Shown: positions 1 to 8,761 of the stretch, piece after piece
Layout of the letters: the number at the start of each line of letters is the position of its first letter
How positions within the stretch are numbered: the stretch's first letter is position 1
From: Bacteroidota bacterium
Lineage (GTDB): Bacteria > Bacteroidota > Bacteroidia > Sphingobacteriales > Sphingobacteriaceae
Direction: 5' to 3'
DNA length: 64,000 bases
NCBI GenBank assembly: GCA_023427985.1
Contig: JAEYZM010000018.1
Span: 1 to 64,000 of the forward strand
Translations under genes and position numbers: made by a program
The notes under the pieces: model-generated
Told to the model about the DNA's origin: nothing
Database searches by the model: none
Seen by the model: only the letters and a program-made list of their open reading frames with translations

Positions 1-195
1 ATTAAGGATATTATTTTATGCACAGTGAATCGAAAAGATATTTTAGAAATTAATCCGAAATATTTGAAAGATTTGAAATTTCATTATGTCGATGAAATGC
101 GAGAAGTGATTGACTTGGCATTGATGAAGCAAAAAGTGAAGGAGCCAATTGATGTTAAGGTTCCAGAAAATGCGATGAAGAACTTGCGTGCTTAA
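1..195 (+). CDS. lon: Lon protease, C-terminal end (partial)
   Basis: Open frame from the first base of the window to a TAA; the start lies outside. The 64 visible residues begin IKDIILCTVNRKDILEI and continue YLKDLKFHYVDEMREVIDLAL. This matches the end of the proteolytic domain of the ATP-dependent protease Lon, where the family reads DI(I/V)L...N..DI.EI followed by (F/Y)HYV..M.EVIDLAL. The catalytic Ser-Lys dyad and the AAA+ domain are not in the window. Lon degrades misfolded and regulatory proteins in the cytosol. The gene converges on the leftward gene at 208, and a hairpin overlaps its stop codon. Confidence 0.88.
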   Translation: MKDIILCTVNRKDILEINPKYLKDLKFHYVDEMREVIDLALMKQKVKEPIDVKVPENAMKNLRA

Positions 196-209
196 GCGCA
201 GGTTCTTTT
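178..209. terminator. Hairpin between converging lon and T9SS gene
   Basis: AAGAACTTGCG (178-188) pairs with CGCAGGTTCTT (197-207), with one G-U pair. The loop contains the lon stop codon and a short T run follows on the + strand. The stem sits between two converging genes and could end transcription from lon and possibly from the opposite side. Confidence 0.6.
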
Positions 210-2742
210 ATTTGATTAAAGCAAACCAACCTTTATCGGTAAATCCATCGCCATCAATAATGTAGACGTAAATGCCTTCCGCGCATACTTCTCCATTGTA
301 TTTGCCGTCCCATTCAAAACTATTGTCTCTGTTGCTGTCGAATACCAATTGTCCCCATCTGTTGTAGATTTGGAAACTGTTGATTTTACATTGCGTATTT
401 CCAAAATAAATTTTAAAATAATCGTTGTTGCCATCGCCGTTTGGACTAAATGCATTTGGAATTCTTCGTGCATTCTCATCGACCAATGGATAATTTAACA
501 TAATTTCATCGCTCGTGCTACACGGAGCTTTAGGATTGCTAACAACGCGTATGGTATATAAACCTGGTTCTTTGTATTGATATGCAATGCTATTTGATCG
601 AAGCGTATCACCATTCCCCATGTCCCAAACTATTTCCGCTTTACTGTCGTCGTAAAGATTTCTACCTGTGAACGTTTTAGAGCAGGAGTCAAAATTATAT
701 TCGAGTGAAGTTGAAATAGAATCTACTACATATATTGTTACTGTATCAAAACTAAAACATGCACCATTCGATGCTTTCAAAATATAGGTAGTAGTTACGA
801 TGGGGTTCGCTAAAGGGTATGCAATTCTAGGACTGTCCAATCCATTGGTTGGAAACCATTCATAGCTATCTTCATCGGAACCACTTGCAAACAATCGTAC
901 AAATTGACGAGAGCAGATGTACATGTCATTTGGAGCTCTAGCAATAGGCATAGTATCTACTTCCACTTTCACTTCGATAACATCGGAACACTTATCGTTT
1001 TCAATAAACAGTTGATAGGTTATGCTTGTATCTGCTGAGCAAATCGGATTTGGAATGGTATCGTTATCGAGAAATGTTGAAGGTACCCATTTGTATTTTT
1101 TACCTCCACCAGACCTTAATTGTACAGATGATGAACCGCATATGGAAACATCCGTAGATTCTATATTAAACTTTATTACCTGAACATCTATCTCTACTTC
1201 TGAGCAAATTCCATCGTTGATTATTTTTACAAAAATCTTTCCACTACGTTGAGGTATAACATAAGGACTACTTGAAAGCGGACTTGGACTAAACACTCCA
1301 AAAGTGGTGGTAGACCATTCGTATTTAGCTCCTGCCAAAGCACTGCTTGCAAACAATCGTAAGGTATCTCCAAAGCAAATGGTAGTATCGGGTATGGTGC
1401 TTATGGGAAAGCGTTGTATTCTCACCGAATCAAATATACTTCTACCCGTACACAGTTCTTTTGCGAATACATAATAGTAATTCGTATCGTACGATTTAAT
1501 TTCTAATGCAGGTAAAAAAGATACTACGGCACTGTCTTTATCTTTCCACACTACTGAATCCAATAATTCATAATCTACAATATAAATTCTAATGGTAGAG
1601 TCGTCGCAAGCATATTTAAATTCTAACGTATCAATAAATTTATAATCCGAAATTGACAAGACTGTTGAAATAGTATCACAAATAATTGGATTCGTAATTT
1701 TTAAAATCACAGTTTCTCTTGGCTCTGCTAATTGATCTTTTACTGGGAAGACAGTTATTGCAACTGCAAGTTGACCTGCAGGGATGGTTACAAAATTCAT
1801 CGCACTCAGGGTATAGTCGACATTCAATGTAGCTGTACCACCCAATTCAAAATCGACTGTGATGGGTTTGCTTAGATCATTCGAATTTCTTGAGATAAAA
1901 AATTTATTAGAATCGCATTCCGATTCCACATCCATAAATACACTTGCACTTACACCATTTTCCGAAATACTTTTTAGACTGTTGGCTTCAATGAAAATAC
2001 CCGAGTCGTAAATTAAATCCTTTACATCGGCAATCACCATTTTTAAAATATAGGGAGTACAAGGAATCACTTTTACTTTTGCTTCAAACACCTTCGTGAA
2101 TCCATCGAATTCAACAGTGGTACCATTGGTATTGTCGATGTAGTACTGATTGTTCAGCTGTGCATTCACAGTATTGATGGAGATCGGAGTATTGGTATTG
2201 GGTAATACCGCAAGGTTTTGCTGACCGGTAATGCCTTGGCCTGTGATGAAAAGGCCGAACACATCGTTAAAATTCTTATTGACATTTTCTGGATATTCTT
2301 CCGATGCAAATACAAATCGAAATTTCAAACTATCCGATTCTGGAGTAACCTCAAATTCAATCCATGCTGCATCGAAATTGGGTTCGTTCGGATTGAGTAA
2401 AGTGATGAGCGGGTCGCCGGGTTGATTATTAGAACTTCCTGTATTACCTGTAGTATTCGGGCCAACAGCGGTATTAATATTTCCAGTTGATAGAATAATC
2501 CCACTATCGAGTCCAATATTTGAACGGGAACCATCGAAAAAACCTATGGCATTAATATTCGTAGAACTACTCACATTTGAAATGGTTACACCTTTGTCCG
2601 ATAGCACATTTTGAACAAGGTCAACAGCAGAGCGTGTGTTATCAACCCTCAATTGCCCAAAGCTGAAAAAACTAAACAACATCCCTATGAAAAATAGGAA
2701 TGCAGATGTAACATAAAATTTTAGTTTAGCGCTTTTAAGCAA
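208..2742 (-). CDS. T9SS-exported choice-of-anchor L protein with type B sorting domain
   Basis: An 844-residue secreted protein. Residues 1 to about 29 are a signal peptide ending SFFSFGQ. Residues about 33-255 resemble the choice-of-anchor L domain (FFDGSRSNIGLDSGIILSTG, FVFASEEYPENVN, FGLFITG). A Calx-beta-like stretch follows (TVDFELGGTATLNVDYT), then several Ig/PKD-like modules. The last ~88 residues start RRIPNAFSPNGDGNNDYF and contain IYNRWGQLVFDS, the gliding-motility-associated (CHU) C-terminal domain that directs export through the type IX system. It is probably a cell-surface or released adhesin-like protein. It is a paralogue of the product at 8762-11356. The precise function is unknown. 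Confidence 0.85.
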   Translation of the reverse strand: MLKSAKLKFYVTSAFLFFIGMLFSFFSFGQLRVDNTRSAVDLVQNVLSDKGVTISNVSSSTNINAIGFFDGSRSNIGLDSGIILSTGNINTAVGPNTTGNTGSSNNQPGDPLITLLNPNEPNFDAAWIEFEVTPESDSLKFRFVFASEEYPENVNKNFNDVFGLFITGQGITGQQNLAVLPNTNTPISINTVNAQLNNQYYIDNTNGTTVEFDGFTKVFEAKVKVIPCTPYILKMVIADVKDLIYDSGIFIEANSLKSISENGVSASVFMDVESECDSNKFFISRNSNDLSKPITVDFELGGTATLNVDYTLSAMNFVTIPAGQLAVAITVFPVKDQLAEPRETVILKITNPIICDTISTVLSISDYKFIDTLEFKYACDDSTIRIYIVDYELLDSVVWKDKDSAVVSFLPALEIKSYDTNYYYVFAKELCTGRSIFDSVRIQRFPISTIPDTTICFGDTLRLFASSALAGAKYEWSTTTFGVFSPSPLSSSPYVIPQRSGKIFVKIINDGICSEVEIDVQVIKFNIESTDVSICGSSSVQLRSGGGKKYKWVPSTFLDNDTIPNPICSADTSITYQLFIENDKCSDVIEVKVEVDTMPIARAPNDMYICSRQFVRLFASGSDEDSYEWFPTNGLDSPRIAYPLANPIVTTTYILKASNGACFSFDTVTIYVVDSISTSLEYNFDSCSKTFTGRNLYDDSKAEIVWDMGNGDTLRSNSIAYQYKEPGLYTIRVVSNPKAPCSTSDEIMLNYPLVDENARRIPNAFSPNGDGNNDYFKIYFGNTQCKINSFQIYNRWGQLVFDSNRDNSFEWDGKYNGEVCAEGIYVYIIDGDGFTDKGWFALIK

Positions 2743-2787
2743 TTTATTTACGTAGCTTTTTTATAGATTAGCAAAAACCATACCTAT

Positions 2788-3807
2788 ATGATTGATTTAA
2801 GAAGCGATACAGTAACTAGGCCCACAGCCGGTATGAGGGAAGCAATGTTTGTTGCACCTCTGGGCGACGATGTGTACGGCGATGATCCGAGTATCAACAC
2901 TTTGGAAGAAAAAATTTCTACGATGTTTGGCTTCGATGCAGCAGTTTTTTGCCCTTCTGGAACGATGACCAATCAGGTAGCGATTAAAACACATACTATT
3001 CCGGGCGATGAAATTATTTGCGATATTTCTTCACATATTTATAATTATGAGGGAGGTGGTATTGCTTTCAACTCCGGAGCACAAGTACGTCCAATATTTG
3101 GAACACTGGGGAAGATTAAAGCCGAAGAGATTGAGGCCGTAATTCAGGCTCCCATTATCAACTTGCCTAGAACTTCATTGGTTGCACTTGAAAATACCTT
3201 GAACAAAGCTGGCGGCAATTACTATACATTAGAGGAGATTGCTCCCATTTCAGAACTTTGCAAAAAATATAATTTACCATTGCATCTCGATGGTGCTAGG
3301 ATTTTTAACGCGCTCGTTGAAACGAATGAAAATCCCAAAGACTATTCCAAGTATTTTAATTCTATTTCGGTTTGTTTCTCCAAAGGCTTAGGCGCACCAG
3401 TAGGTTCTGCGCTTTTAGGCTCGAAAAATTTTATTGCCGATGCTCGTCGCTATCGTAGATTGTTGGGTGGAGGAATGAGACAAGCCGGCATTCTAGCTGC
3501 CGCAGCTTCCTATGCATTGGACAATCATATCGATCGGCTTAAAGACGATCATGCTCGCGCTGCAGAAATTGCGAAGTGTCTGAGTAATTGTAGCTATGTT
3601 AAAGAATTACTTCCTGTTAAAACGAATATTGTAATTTTTAAGCTGGCCGATGTAGTGCCCTCTGAAACATTCTTGGAATATCTAAAATCAAATGGAATTA
3701 TCGCCAATACCATGGGAAAACAAACAGTACGCTTTGTGACGCATCTCGATTTTAATGATAGTCATTTGGAACAATTAACAGCTGCATTAAATGCATTTAA
3801 ATTTTAA
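2788..3807 (+). CDS. ltaE: Low-specificity L-threonine aldolase
   Basis: A 339-residue PLP enzyme that cleaves L-threonine or L-allo-threonine to glycine and acetaldehyde in the cytosol. The start MIDLRSDTVTRPT is the family signature. His83 (SSHIYNYEGG) matches the residue stacking on PLP, Asp168 (LHLDGAR) the pyridine-nitrogen ligand, and Lys199 (SVCFSKGLGAP) the Schiff-base lysine. Length is normal for the fold-type I family. It is divergent from the T9SS gene at 208-2742, and pepT follows after 7 bases, suggesting a two-gene unit for amino-acid and peptide catabolism. Confidence 0.93.
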   Translation: MIDLRSDTVTRPTAGMREAMFVAPLGDDVYGDDPSINTLEEKISTMFGFDAAVFCPSGTMTNQVAIKTHTIPGDEIICDISSHIYNYEGGGIAFNSGAQVRPIFGTLGKIKAEEIEAVIQAPIINLPRTSLVALENTLNKAGGNYYTLEEIAPISELCKKYNLPLHLDGARIFNALVETNENPKDYSKYFNSISVCFSKGLGAPVGSALLGSKNFIADARRYRRLLGGGMRQAGILAAAASYALDNHIDRLKDDHARAAEIAKCLSNCSYVKELLPVKTNIVIFKLADVVPSETFLEYLKSNGIIANTMGKQTVRFVTHLDFNDSHLEQLTAALNAFKF

Positions 3808-3814
3808 TTGATTT

Positions 3815-5068
3815 ATGAAAAGAATGTATACCGTTACCGAACGATTTTTACGTTACGTACAAATTGATACTCAATCGGACCCCAATTCCTTGACTTGTCC
3901 CTCAACAGAAAAGCAAAAAAACTTAGGCCGAATTCTCGTTGAAGAACTGCACGAGATGGGAATTGCAAACGCCGAGATGGACGAATATGGATATGTGTAT
4001 GCGAGTATTCCATCGAATGTCGACAAGGAATTGCCTGCGATTTGTTTTTGTTCACATATGGACACATCGCCCGATTGTTCTGGTAAAGACGTGAAGCCCA
4101 TTATGCATAAAAATTACGATGGTAAAGATATTGTATTGCCCAAAGATCATACGCAAGTATTACGAATGTCGGAACATCCTGCATTGGCTGAGCAATTAGG
4201 AAATGATATTATAACGGCCGATGGTACGACTTTGTTAGGAGCCGATAATAAAGCAGGTATTGCAGAGATCATGGACGCAGCTTATCAATGGATGACGAAC
4301 CCTAATTTAAAGCATGGTCCGATAAGAATTTTATTTACACCCGACGAAGAAATTGGTAGGGGAGTAGATAAAGTAAATTTGAAAAAACTTGATGCGCAGT
4401 ATGCGTACACGATGGACGGTGAATCGCGCGGACATATTGAAGACGAAACATTTTCTGCAGATGGTGTTAGCATCTCCATTCAAGGAGTAGCATCGCATCC
4501 GGGTTTTGCAAAAGATAAAATGGAGAACGCAATTAAAATTGCATCGGAGATTATCGCTGCATTACCGAAAGATAAATTATCGCCAGAAACTACATCGGAT
4601 CGCGAAGGATTTATACATCCCGTTGCTTTGAATGCACAAATGGAATCGGCAAAACTTAATTTTATCATTCGCGATTTCGAAACATCGAAACTCAAAGAGC
4701 ACGAACTGTTCTTAAAGGAGATTGTCGATGTAGTGATGAAAAAATATCCGGGTTCTTCTTATACTTTTGAAGTGCAAGAGCAATATCGAAACATGAAAGA
4801 AGTTATTCAACATCATTCTTATATGGTCGATTATGCAGTGGAAGCCATTGAACGTGCAGGTATGAAAGCGCATAAGGCTGGAATACGTGGCGGTACTGAT
4901 GGATCACGTTTGTCCTTCATGGGATTACCTTGCCCTAACATTTTTGCTGGAGAACATGCCTTTCACTCTAAACTAGAATGGGTGTCGGTGCAGGATATGG
5001 AATTGGCGGTGGAGACGATTCTGAATTTGGGGGAAGTATGGGTGGAGAGGCAGAGGCAGAGGGATTAA
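3815..5068 (+). CDS. pepT: Peptidase T (tripeptide aminopeptidase)
   Basis: A 417-residue M20-family di-zinc aminopeptidase that releases N-terminal residues from tripeptides in the cytosol. Visible motifs are CSHMDTSPD near residue 80 (zinc His and Asp), LLGADNKAGIAEI (bridging Asp), TPDEEIGRG (catalytic and zinc Glu), YTMDGESRG, and the late zinc His in FAGEHAFHSKLEW. The family is usually about 408 residues; the extra C-terminal WVERQRQRD is encoded by a purine-rich AGAGGC-like run. The TAA stop overlaps the stop of the converging gene in the tetranucleotide TTAA at 5065-5068. Confidence 0.94.
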   Translation: MKRMYTVTERFLRYVQIDTQSDPNSLTCPSTEKQKNLGRILVEELHEMGIANAEMDEYGYVYASIPSNVDKELPAICFCSHMDTSPDCSGKDVKPIMHKNYDGKDIVLPKDHTQVLRMSEHPALAEQLGNDIITADGTTLLGADNKAGIAEIMDAAYQWMTNPNLKHGPIRILFTPDEEIGRGVDKVNLKKLDAQYAYTMDGESRGHIEDETFSADGVSISIQGVASHPGFAKDKMENAIKIASEIIAALPKDKLSPETTSDREGFIHPVALNAQMESAKLNFIIRDFETSKLKEHELFLKEIVDVVMKKYPGSSYTFEVQEQYRNMKEVIQHHSYMVDYAVEAIERAGMKAHKAGIRGGTDGSRLSFMGLPCPNIFAGEHAFHSKLEWVSVQDMELAVETILNLGEVWVERQRQRD

Positions 5069-6360
5069 TATTGAATGGAAAGTTTTTCGGAATAAATTTT
5101 ATTGTTGCTTTTTACAATCACTTGATAGATTCCAGGGTTTAGATTTTCGAGTTCGATTTCTTGCAAATGTTTATTGCTTTCGAAACGAATTTTTCCAAGC
5201 GCATCAATAATTTGAATACTTAATATTACATCATCGTTCAGTTCTATTTTCAGATTTTTTGATGTGGGGTTAGGATATAATTTAATTTGAGATTTTTTAG
5301 TTGCAACAGAGCTTTGTACGCACATTAAATTATTCATTCGTTTCCATATTTCGTTGTTGAAAATCATTGGCAATTCATCGCCGTTCAAGGGCGGATTACC
5401 CATACGAACCATCACTAAATTTAAGCTTGGAACGACATTTATTATTTGTCCGTTTTTACCCAATGCAGAAAACATATCTGCAGGTGCGTCTGGAACAATG
5501 GAACCGTTGAAAATAAATTGTGTGCTTGGTAACATATAAGTGCTTGTACCATTCAACCACCACAAATAACCGTAGGCTTGGTTGATGTTTTGTGAGGAAT
5601 GCAACATGTTGTATTTGAATGTAGCATCGGCAAGAATCGTATCGTTTTCCCAAATGAAATTGTTCAAACTTAAGAGTCCGTAACGTGCCATTGATCGCGC
5701 TGTGCTAACGTACACATTGTTATAACCTTGCTTGATAAACAATCCGGTCATTCCTGTTTTTGGTTTGACGTAAGTATTCACAAACTGATTCAAAGTTAAG
5801 CCACTTGAGTTTTCGATGATACCGTCAAGTAATGTATATGGTGCGTTGTGATAGGCCCAGCGATTGCCAGGGTTTGCGATACAATTCAAACAAGTCGGTA
5901 AAGTACAATCTTTGTCGAGTCCGGCATCGTTCAATCCGGTCGACATAGAAAGCTGATGCACAATTTTTATTTTTTGTTCCGATGTAGAATCGCAAGAGGT
6001 CCAGCCTTTGCCTAAATAGTTAGAACTTTCTTCTTGAATGTTGAGGAAGTTTTTTTCTTGCGCGATCCCAACCAGTGCAGCAGTTAAAGACTTTCCTGCC
6101 GATGCCCAATACCAAAGACTGTCGCGCTTAAATGTACCGTAATATTTTTCTATAACAATTTTTCCATCTTTCAATACGATGAATGCTTTGGAATCATTAT
6201 TCCCCACGTAATTGATGAGTTCGTCCAATTCTGTCGCGCACCAATTCAATTCAGAAATCGAAACTGTATCCCATGCCGAATTATTGATCGGAGGGAAGTA
6301 AGTCGATTGTGCAAAGCTGCACTGAATGGAGAGGAGAAAAACTGCGATGAAAAGTTTCAT
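5065..6360 (-). CDS. Serine hydrolase (beta-lactamase/S12 fold) with T9SS type A sorting domain
   Basis: A 431-residue secreted protein. It has a signal peptide (residues 1-17, ending CSFAQ), a beta-lactamase-family serine hydrolase domain and a C-terminal sorting domain. The nucleophile motif SAGK is at 87-90 (SxxK) and the YxN motif is Tyr170-Asn172 (AYHNAPYTLL). The last ~75 residues begin IKLYPNPTSKNLKIE and end in a short beta-rich segment, the Por secretion tail (type A) exported by the T9SS. Family members act as esterases, D-aminopeptidases or 6-aminohexanoate-dimer hydrolases; the substrate cannot be told from sequence. It converges on pepT with overlapping stop codons. Confidence 0.85.
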   Translation of the reverse strand: MKLFIAVFLLSIQCSFAQSTYFPPINNSAWDTVSISELNWCATELDELINYVGNNDSKAFIVLKDGKIVIEKYYGTFKRDSLWYWASAGKSLTAALVGIAQEKNFLNIQEESSNYLGKGWTSCDSTSEQKIKIVHQLSMSTGLNDAGLDKDCTLPTCLNCIANPGNRWAYHNAPYTLLDGIIENSSGLTLNQFVNTYVKPKTGMTGLFIKQGYNNVYVSTARSMARYGLLSLNNFIWENDTILADATFKYNMLHSSQNINQAYGYLWWLNGTSTYMLPSTQFIFNGSIVPDAPADMFSALGKNGQIINVVPSLNLVMVRMGNPPLNGDELPMIFNNEIWKRMNNLMCVQSSVATKKSQIKLYPNPTSKNLKIELNDDVILSIQIIDALGKIRFESNKHLQEIELENLNPGIYQVIVKSNNKIYSEKLSIQY

Positions 6361-6380
6361 GTTCGTATGCTCGTGGGTTC

Positions 6381-6398
6381 TCCCGATAGCTATCGGGA
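6381..6398. repeat. Dispersed palindrome TCCCGATAGCTATCGGGA, copy 1
   Basis: A perfect 18-base palindrome in the gap between two leftward genes. It lies within a short repeat field (GTTCGTATGCTCGTGGGTTC at 6361-6380, GATGCTCGTGGGAG after it) that resembles the field at 8641-8694. The same palindrome recurs at 52041 and 57996, with a one-base variant at 60481. Confidence 0.8.
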
Positions 6399-6422
6399 TG
6401 CTCGTGGGAGGGCGATACTGTT

Positions 6423-7322
6423 TTATAGTGTAAAGGCTCTAGAGATGTTAAATCCTAAACGCATTCCACCATCGCTCCAACTATCTGCTGTTCTTGGAAT
6501 AAATTGATTTTCGGTTATGCCTAATGAATTTGTTAAGTGTATTTGAAATACGTGTCCACCAGTTTCAATGTCGAGACCAATACCTAAGGAATTATAATAA
6601 TTTGTTGAACGTGTAAACTCGTTCAATCGAGCCATATATTCCACCGTAATCGCTGTGCGCTTTGTGAATTTATATCTGCCTAATGCACCTATCGCATAGG
6701 TATCGTTTTTATCAGAAATTTTATCGACTTGATTGAAGTGCACCATCGATGGTGTGATTTGCATACTCAATCGTTCCGAAAATTTTCTAGCAATCATGAT
6801 TTGATGTGCAAATGAAAATCTTGAACTTGTATTCGCGTACTTATCAATTCCTTGCACAATGGTGATCGGTCCTTTTAAATTGGTATAATAAGCTCCCGAA
6901 AAAAGTGTCACACTTAAGGGCATCGAATTGTTTTTGTTTTGTTGCAACAATCGATATTTCAAATAACCATCGTATGTTTTTTCGATGGATGTTCTTCCCA
7001 ATCCAAATTGTAATCGACCATCGTAACTGTACTCAAGCGACATGCGTATACTCGCCCCACCATCGAGCCCCCAAAAATCATAAGAGCCCGAATTGAATGG
7101 TCCAAATCGATGCGCAATTCTATAATCCAAGGTACGTTTACCACCCACTTCAATGGTATGCTGATTAATCAATCGAGTCCCTTTAAACGTCGCCGCTACT
7201 GGCTCGTTTTCGTCGCTCGGATTCATCTCCATCAACAATTTTTCAGGATCAATTTCTTGTGCCGATGTGTTGAAGGCAATCAAGCTAAATGCTAATAGAT
7301 ATAGGGTATGTTTTAGTTGCAT
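6423..7322 (-). CDS. DUF5777-family outer-membrane beta-barrel protein
   Basis: A 299-residue protein with a signal peptide (1-21, ending FNTSAQE). The rest consists of alternating amphipathic strands ending near RLGFNISRAFTL, as expected of an outer-membrane barrel. The stretch FKGTRLINQHTIEVGGKRTLDYRIAHRFG followed by FWGLDGGASIRMSLEYS fits the Bacteroidota DUF5777 family. It is the last gene of a leftward series with two heme-motif lipoproteins and a small membrane protein (8639 to 6423). An outer-membrane role alongside the cytochrome-like partners is inferred from that context; biochemical function is unknown. Confidence 0.75.
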   Translation of the reverse strand: MQLKHTLYLLAFSLIAFNTSAQEIDPEKLLMEMNPSDENEPVAATFKGTRLINQHTIEVGGKRTLDYRIAHRFGPFNSGSYDFWGLDGGASIRMSLEYSYDGRLQFGLGRTSIEKTYDGYLKYRLLQQNKNNSMPLSVTLFSGAYYTNLKGPITIVQGIDKYANTSSRFSFAHQIMIARKFSERLSMQITPSMVHFNQVDKISDKNDTYAIGALGRYKFTKRTAITVEYMARLNEFTRSTNYYNSLGIGLDIETGGHVFQIHLTNSLGITENQFIPRTADSWSDGGMRLGFNISRAFTL

Positions 7323-7384
7323 TGTTTGTCTGGATTATTGAGTAATTAGAAATTAAGAAACTAAGAAATTAAGTTAATAAGTAA

Positions 7385-7771
7385 TTAAGGGGTGCGACCG
7401 GTGTTCATCCATTTTTCAATTTGAATAATTTCGCACGCATCAATTTTCGCACCTGCGTTTTTGGGCATTGCAGAAAATCCAGGATCATGCTTTATAGAAC
7501 CTAAGAATCTACCATCAGCAATTGCAGATTCTACTCCCGCTAAATTGGATAAATCGTAACCTCCACTACCATTCGAATTATGACATGCAGAATTATTTAC
7601 ACTACATCTATTCTCCATAATTGCTTTTATGTTGCCAGCATAAGTAATCGTTCCTGCAGTGTCACAACCTTGTAATCCTATACCCGGATTAATCTCTTCA
7701 AAATTGTCGTAGTAGCAAGCGCTAATTCCTGCAAATAAAACAAGTACAAATAAAATTTTTAGGTAATTCAT
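7385..7771 (-). CDS. Cytochrome c-like lipoprotein (atypical heme motif)
   Basis: A 128-residue protein with a lipoprotein-type signal (VLFAGISAC, Cys19), so probably anchored in a periplasm-facing membrane. The body contains ITYAGNIKAIMENRCSVNNSACHNSNGSGGYDL and later SAMPKNAGAKIDACEIIQIEKWMNTG, the layout of small single-heme cytochrome domains in Bacteroidota and Planctomycetes. The candidate heme motif is CSVNNSACH (six residues between the cysteines), not the usual CXXCH. A distal Met ligand could be the Met of SAMPKN. It lies 4 bases downstream of a second protein of the same kind. Heme attachment is inferred. Confidence 0.65.
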   Translation of the reverse strand: MNYLKILFVLVLFAGISACYYDNFEEINPGIGLQGCDTAGTITYAGNIKAIMENRCSVNNSACHNSNGSGGYDLSNLAGVESAIADGRFLGSIKHDPGFSAMPKNAGAKIDACEIIQIEKWMNTGRTP

Positions 7772-7775
7772 ATTA

Positions 7776-8141
7776 TTATTTTTTCGCTCCTTTTAAAATC
7801 CAGATATAAATTTTCTTTATGTCGATGTCGCTCAATGGTCTATCAGGCGGCATGCGATCGTAACCATTATCGGTAATCACTTCATACAATTTAGAATCGT
7901 TCGGTTCCCCTGGCTTCACATCGGCCTCATCCATTAATTGTTCGTAGCTTAATAATGAAAATTCTGAGCTTGCATCTGAGCCATGACAACCACTCATTCC
8001 ACAATTTGAATTGATAATAATTTTAATATCGGCTTCATACGTTAAATCCGGCAAGGATTCCAAATTGGGTTCGTGTTTGCAAGCATTAAAAAGCATACTT
8101 ATATTTACGAATACCAATACCGAAAAGATTTTCAGTTTCAT
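7776..8141 (-). CDS. Cytochrome c-like lipoprotein (CX4CH motif)
   Basis: A 121-residue lipoprotein (signal MLFNAC, Cys21). The domain is organised like the neighbouring protein: YEADIKIIINSNCGMSGCHGSDASS, then GYDRMPPDRPLSDIDIKKIYIWILKGAKK. The putative heme site is CGMSGCH, four residues between the cysteines, and RMPPDRPL supplies a likely methionine ligand. It is 27 bases downstream of the membrane protein gene and 4 bases upstream of the next cytochrome-like gene, so an operon is likely. A c-type heme is inferred from the fold pattern. Confidence 0.65.
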   Translation of the reverse strand: MKLKIFSVLVFVNISMLFNACKHEPNLESLPDLTYEADIKIIINSNCGMSGCHGSDASSEFSLLSYEQLMDEADVKPGEPNDSKLYEVITDNGYDRMPPDRPLSDIDIKKIYIWILKGAKK

Positions 8142-8168
8142 TTTAATTGGGATTGTATTTAGTCTTTA

Positions 8169-8639
8169 CTATTCTTTTATATCCACTTGTGCCGATGTAG
8201 TGCTTTGTAGCTCCGGTCTTCGAATTTCTCCTCCCGTCTTTCCTACACCAAACAACATTATTATTGAAACTAAAGCAATTAACCAAGTAAGCCGATTCAT
8301 TGTTTTAGACCAAGTATGATTGTTCATCATCAACAATAATGAAACAAAGCTCATAATTCCCAATAGGTCCAAGGCATAAAATGTACGTTCTGCATATTCT
8401 TCATGCAGTTCAATGCTCGAGTGACTAACACCTGCAAACTCTTCCACAAGATGCTCAGCCTCTTCGCCACTTAAATAAGCAGGAATAGTTGCTAGACTTG
8501 CAAAGATAAGTATGCATAATCCTACTTTCTTAATCGTATTGTTATGACTAAGTAAAGCGTAGGTTAAAATTCCAAATCCAATAATCGCAGAAACGATTGG
8601 AAAGTGGTTGCTAAGTAAATGAATATAATGTCCGGTCAT
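8169..8639 (-). CDS. Small membrane protein, DUF2231-like
   Basis: About 156 residues starting MTGHYIHLLSNHFPIVSAI. Four hydrophobic spans are visible (FPIVSAIIGFGILTYALL, VGLCILIFASLATIPAYL, ALDLLGIMSFVSLLLMM, LTWLIALVSIIMLFGV), with histidines near the first. The HxxxxxHFP(I/V) start resembles DUF2231-type proteins, which often accompany cytochromes. The frame stays open upstream to 8750, but that extension translates a tandem repeat into the pseudo-peptide RAYEPTSIRAYEPT, so I place the start at 8639. It is the first gene of the cytochrome-like/DUF5777 unit. Function unknown. Confidence 0.65.
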   Translation of the reverse strand: MTGHYIHLLSNHFPIVSAIIGFGILTYALLSHNNTIKKVGLCILIFASLATIPAYLSGEEAEHLVEEFAGVSHSSIELHEEYAERTFYALDLLGIMSFVSLLLMMNNHTWSKTMNRLTWLIALVSIIMLFGVGKTGGEIRRPELQSTTSAQVDIKE

Positions 8640-8640
8640 G

Positions 8641-8694
8641 TTCGTAGGTTCGTATGCTCGTATGCTCGTAGGTTCGTATGCTCGTAGGTTCGTA
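8641..8694. repeat. Short tandem repeat TTCGTAGG / TTCGTATGCTCGTA
   Basis: Alternating units of GTTCGTATGCTCGTAG arranged in tandem just upstream of the membrane protein start at 8639. A relative of the unit occurs at 6361-6380. The following bases to 8760 are AT-rich and contain CTAGCTACTAACTA, a word type that recurs at 57955-57972. Confidence 0.7.
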
Positions 8695-8761
8695 ACACGA
8701 TGCACTATCATTATACCCAATACTAAGCATTTAGTACCGAGTACAAGCATCTAGCTACTAA

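Noticed and set aside
216..479. 87-codon frame within the first T9SS gene
   Set aside because: Same-strand alternative frame of the sorting domain with no independent evidence; the main frame is clearly coding.
8641..8694. CRISPR array
   Set aside because: The units are under 15 bases, directly adjacent and without unique spacers; no cas genes in the window. It is a simple tandem repeat.
8640..8750. N-terminal extension of the DUF2231-like protein
   Set aside because: The extension encodes RAYEPT repeats from a DNA tandem repeat. The methionine at 8639 begins the recognisable domain.
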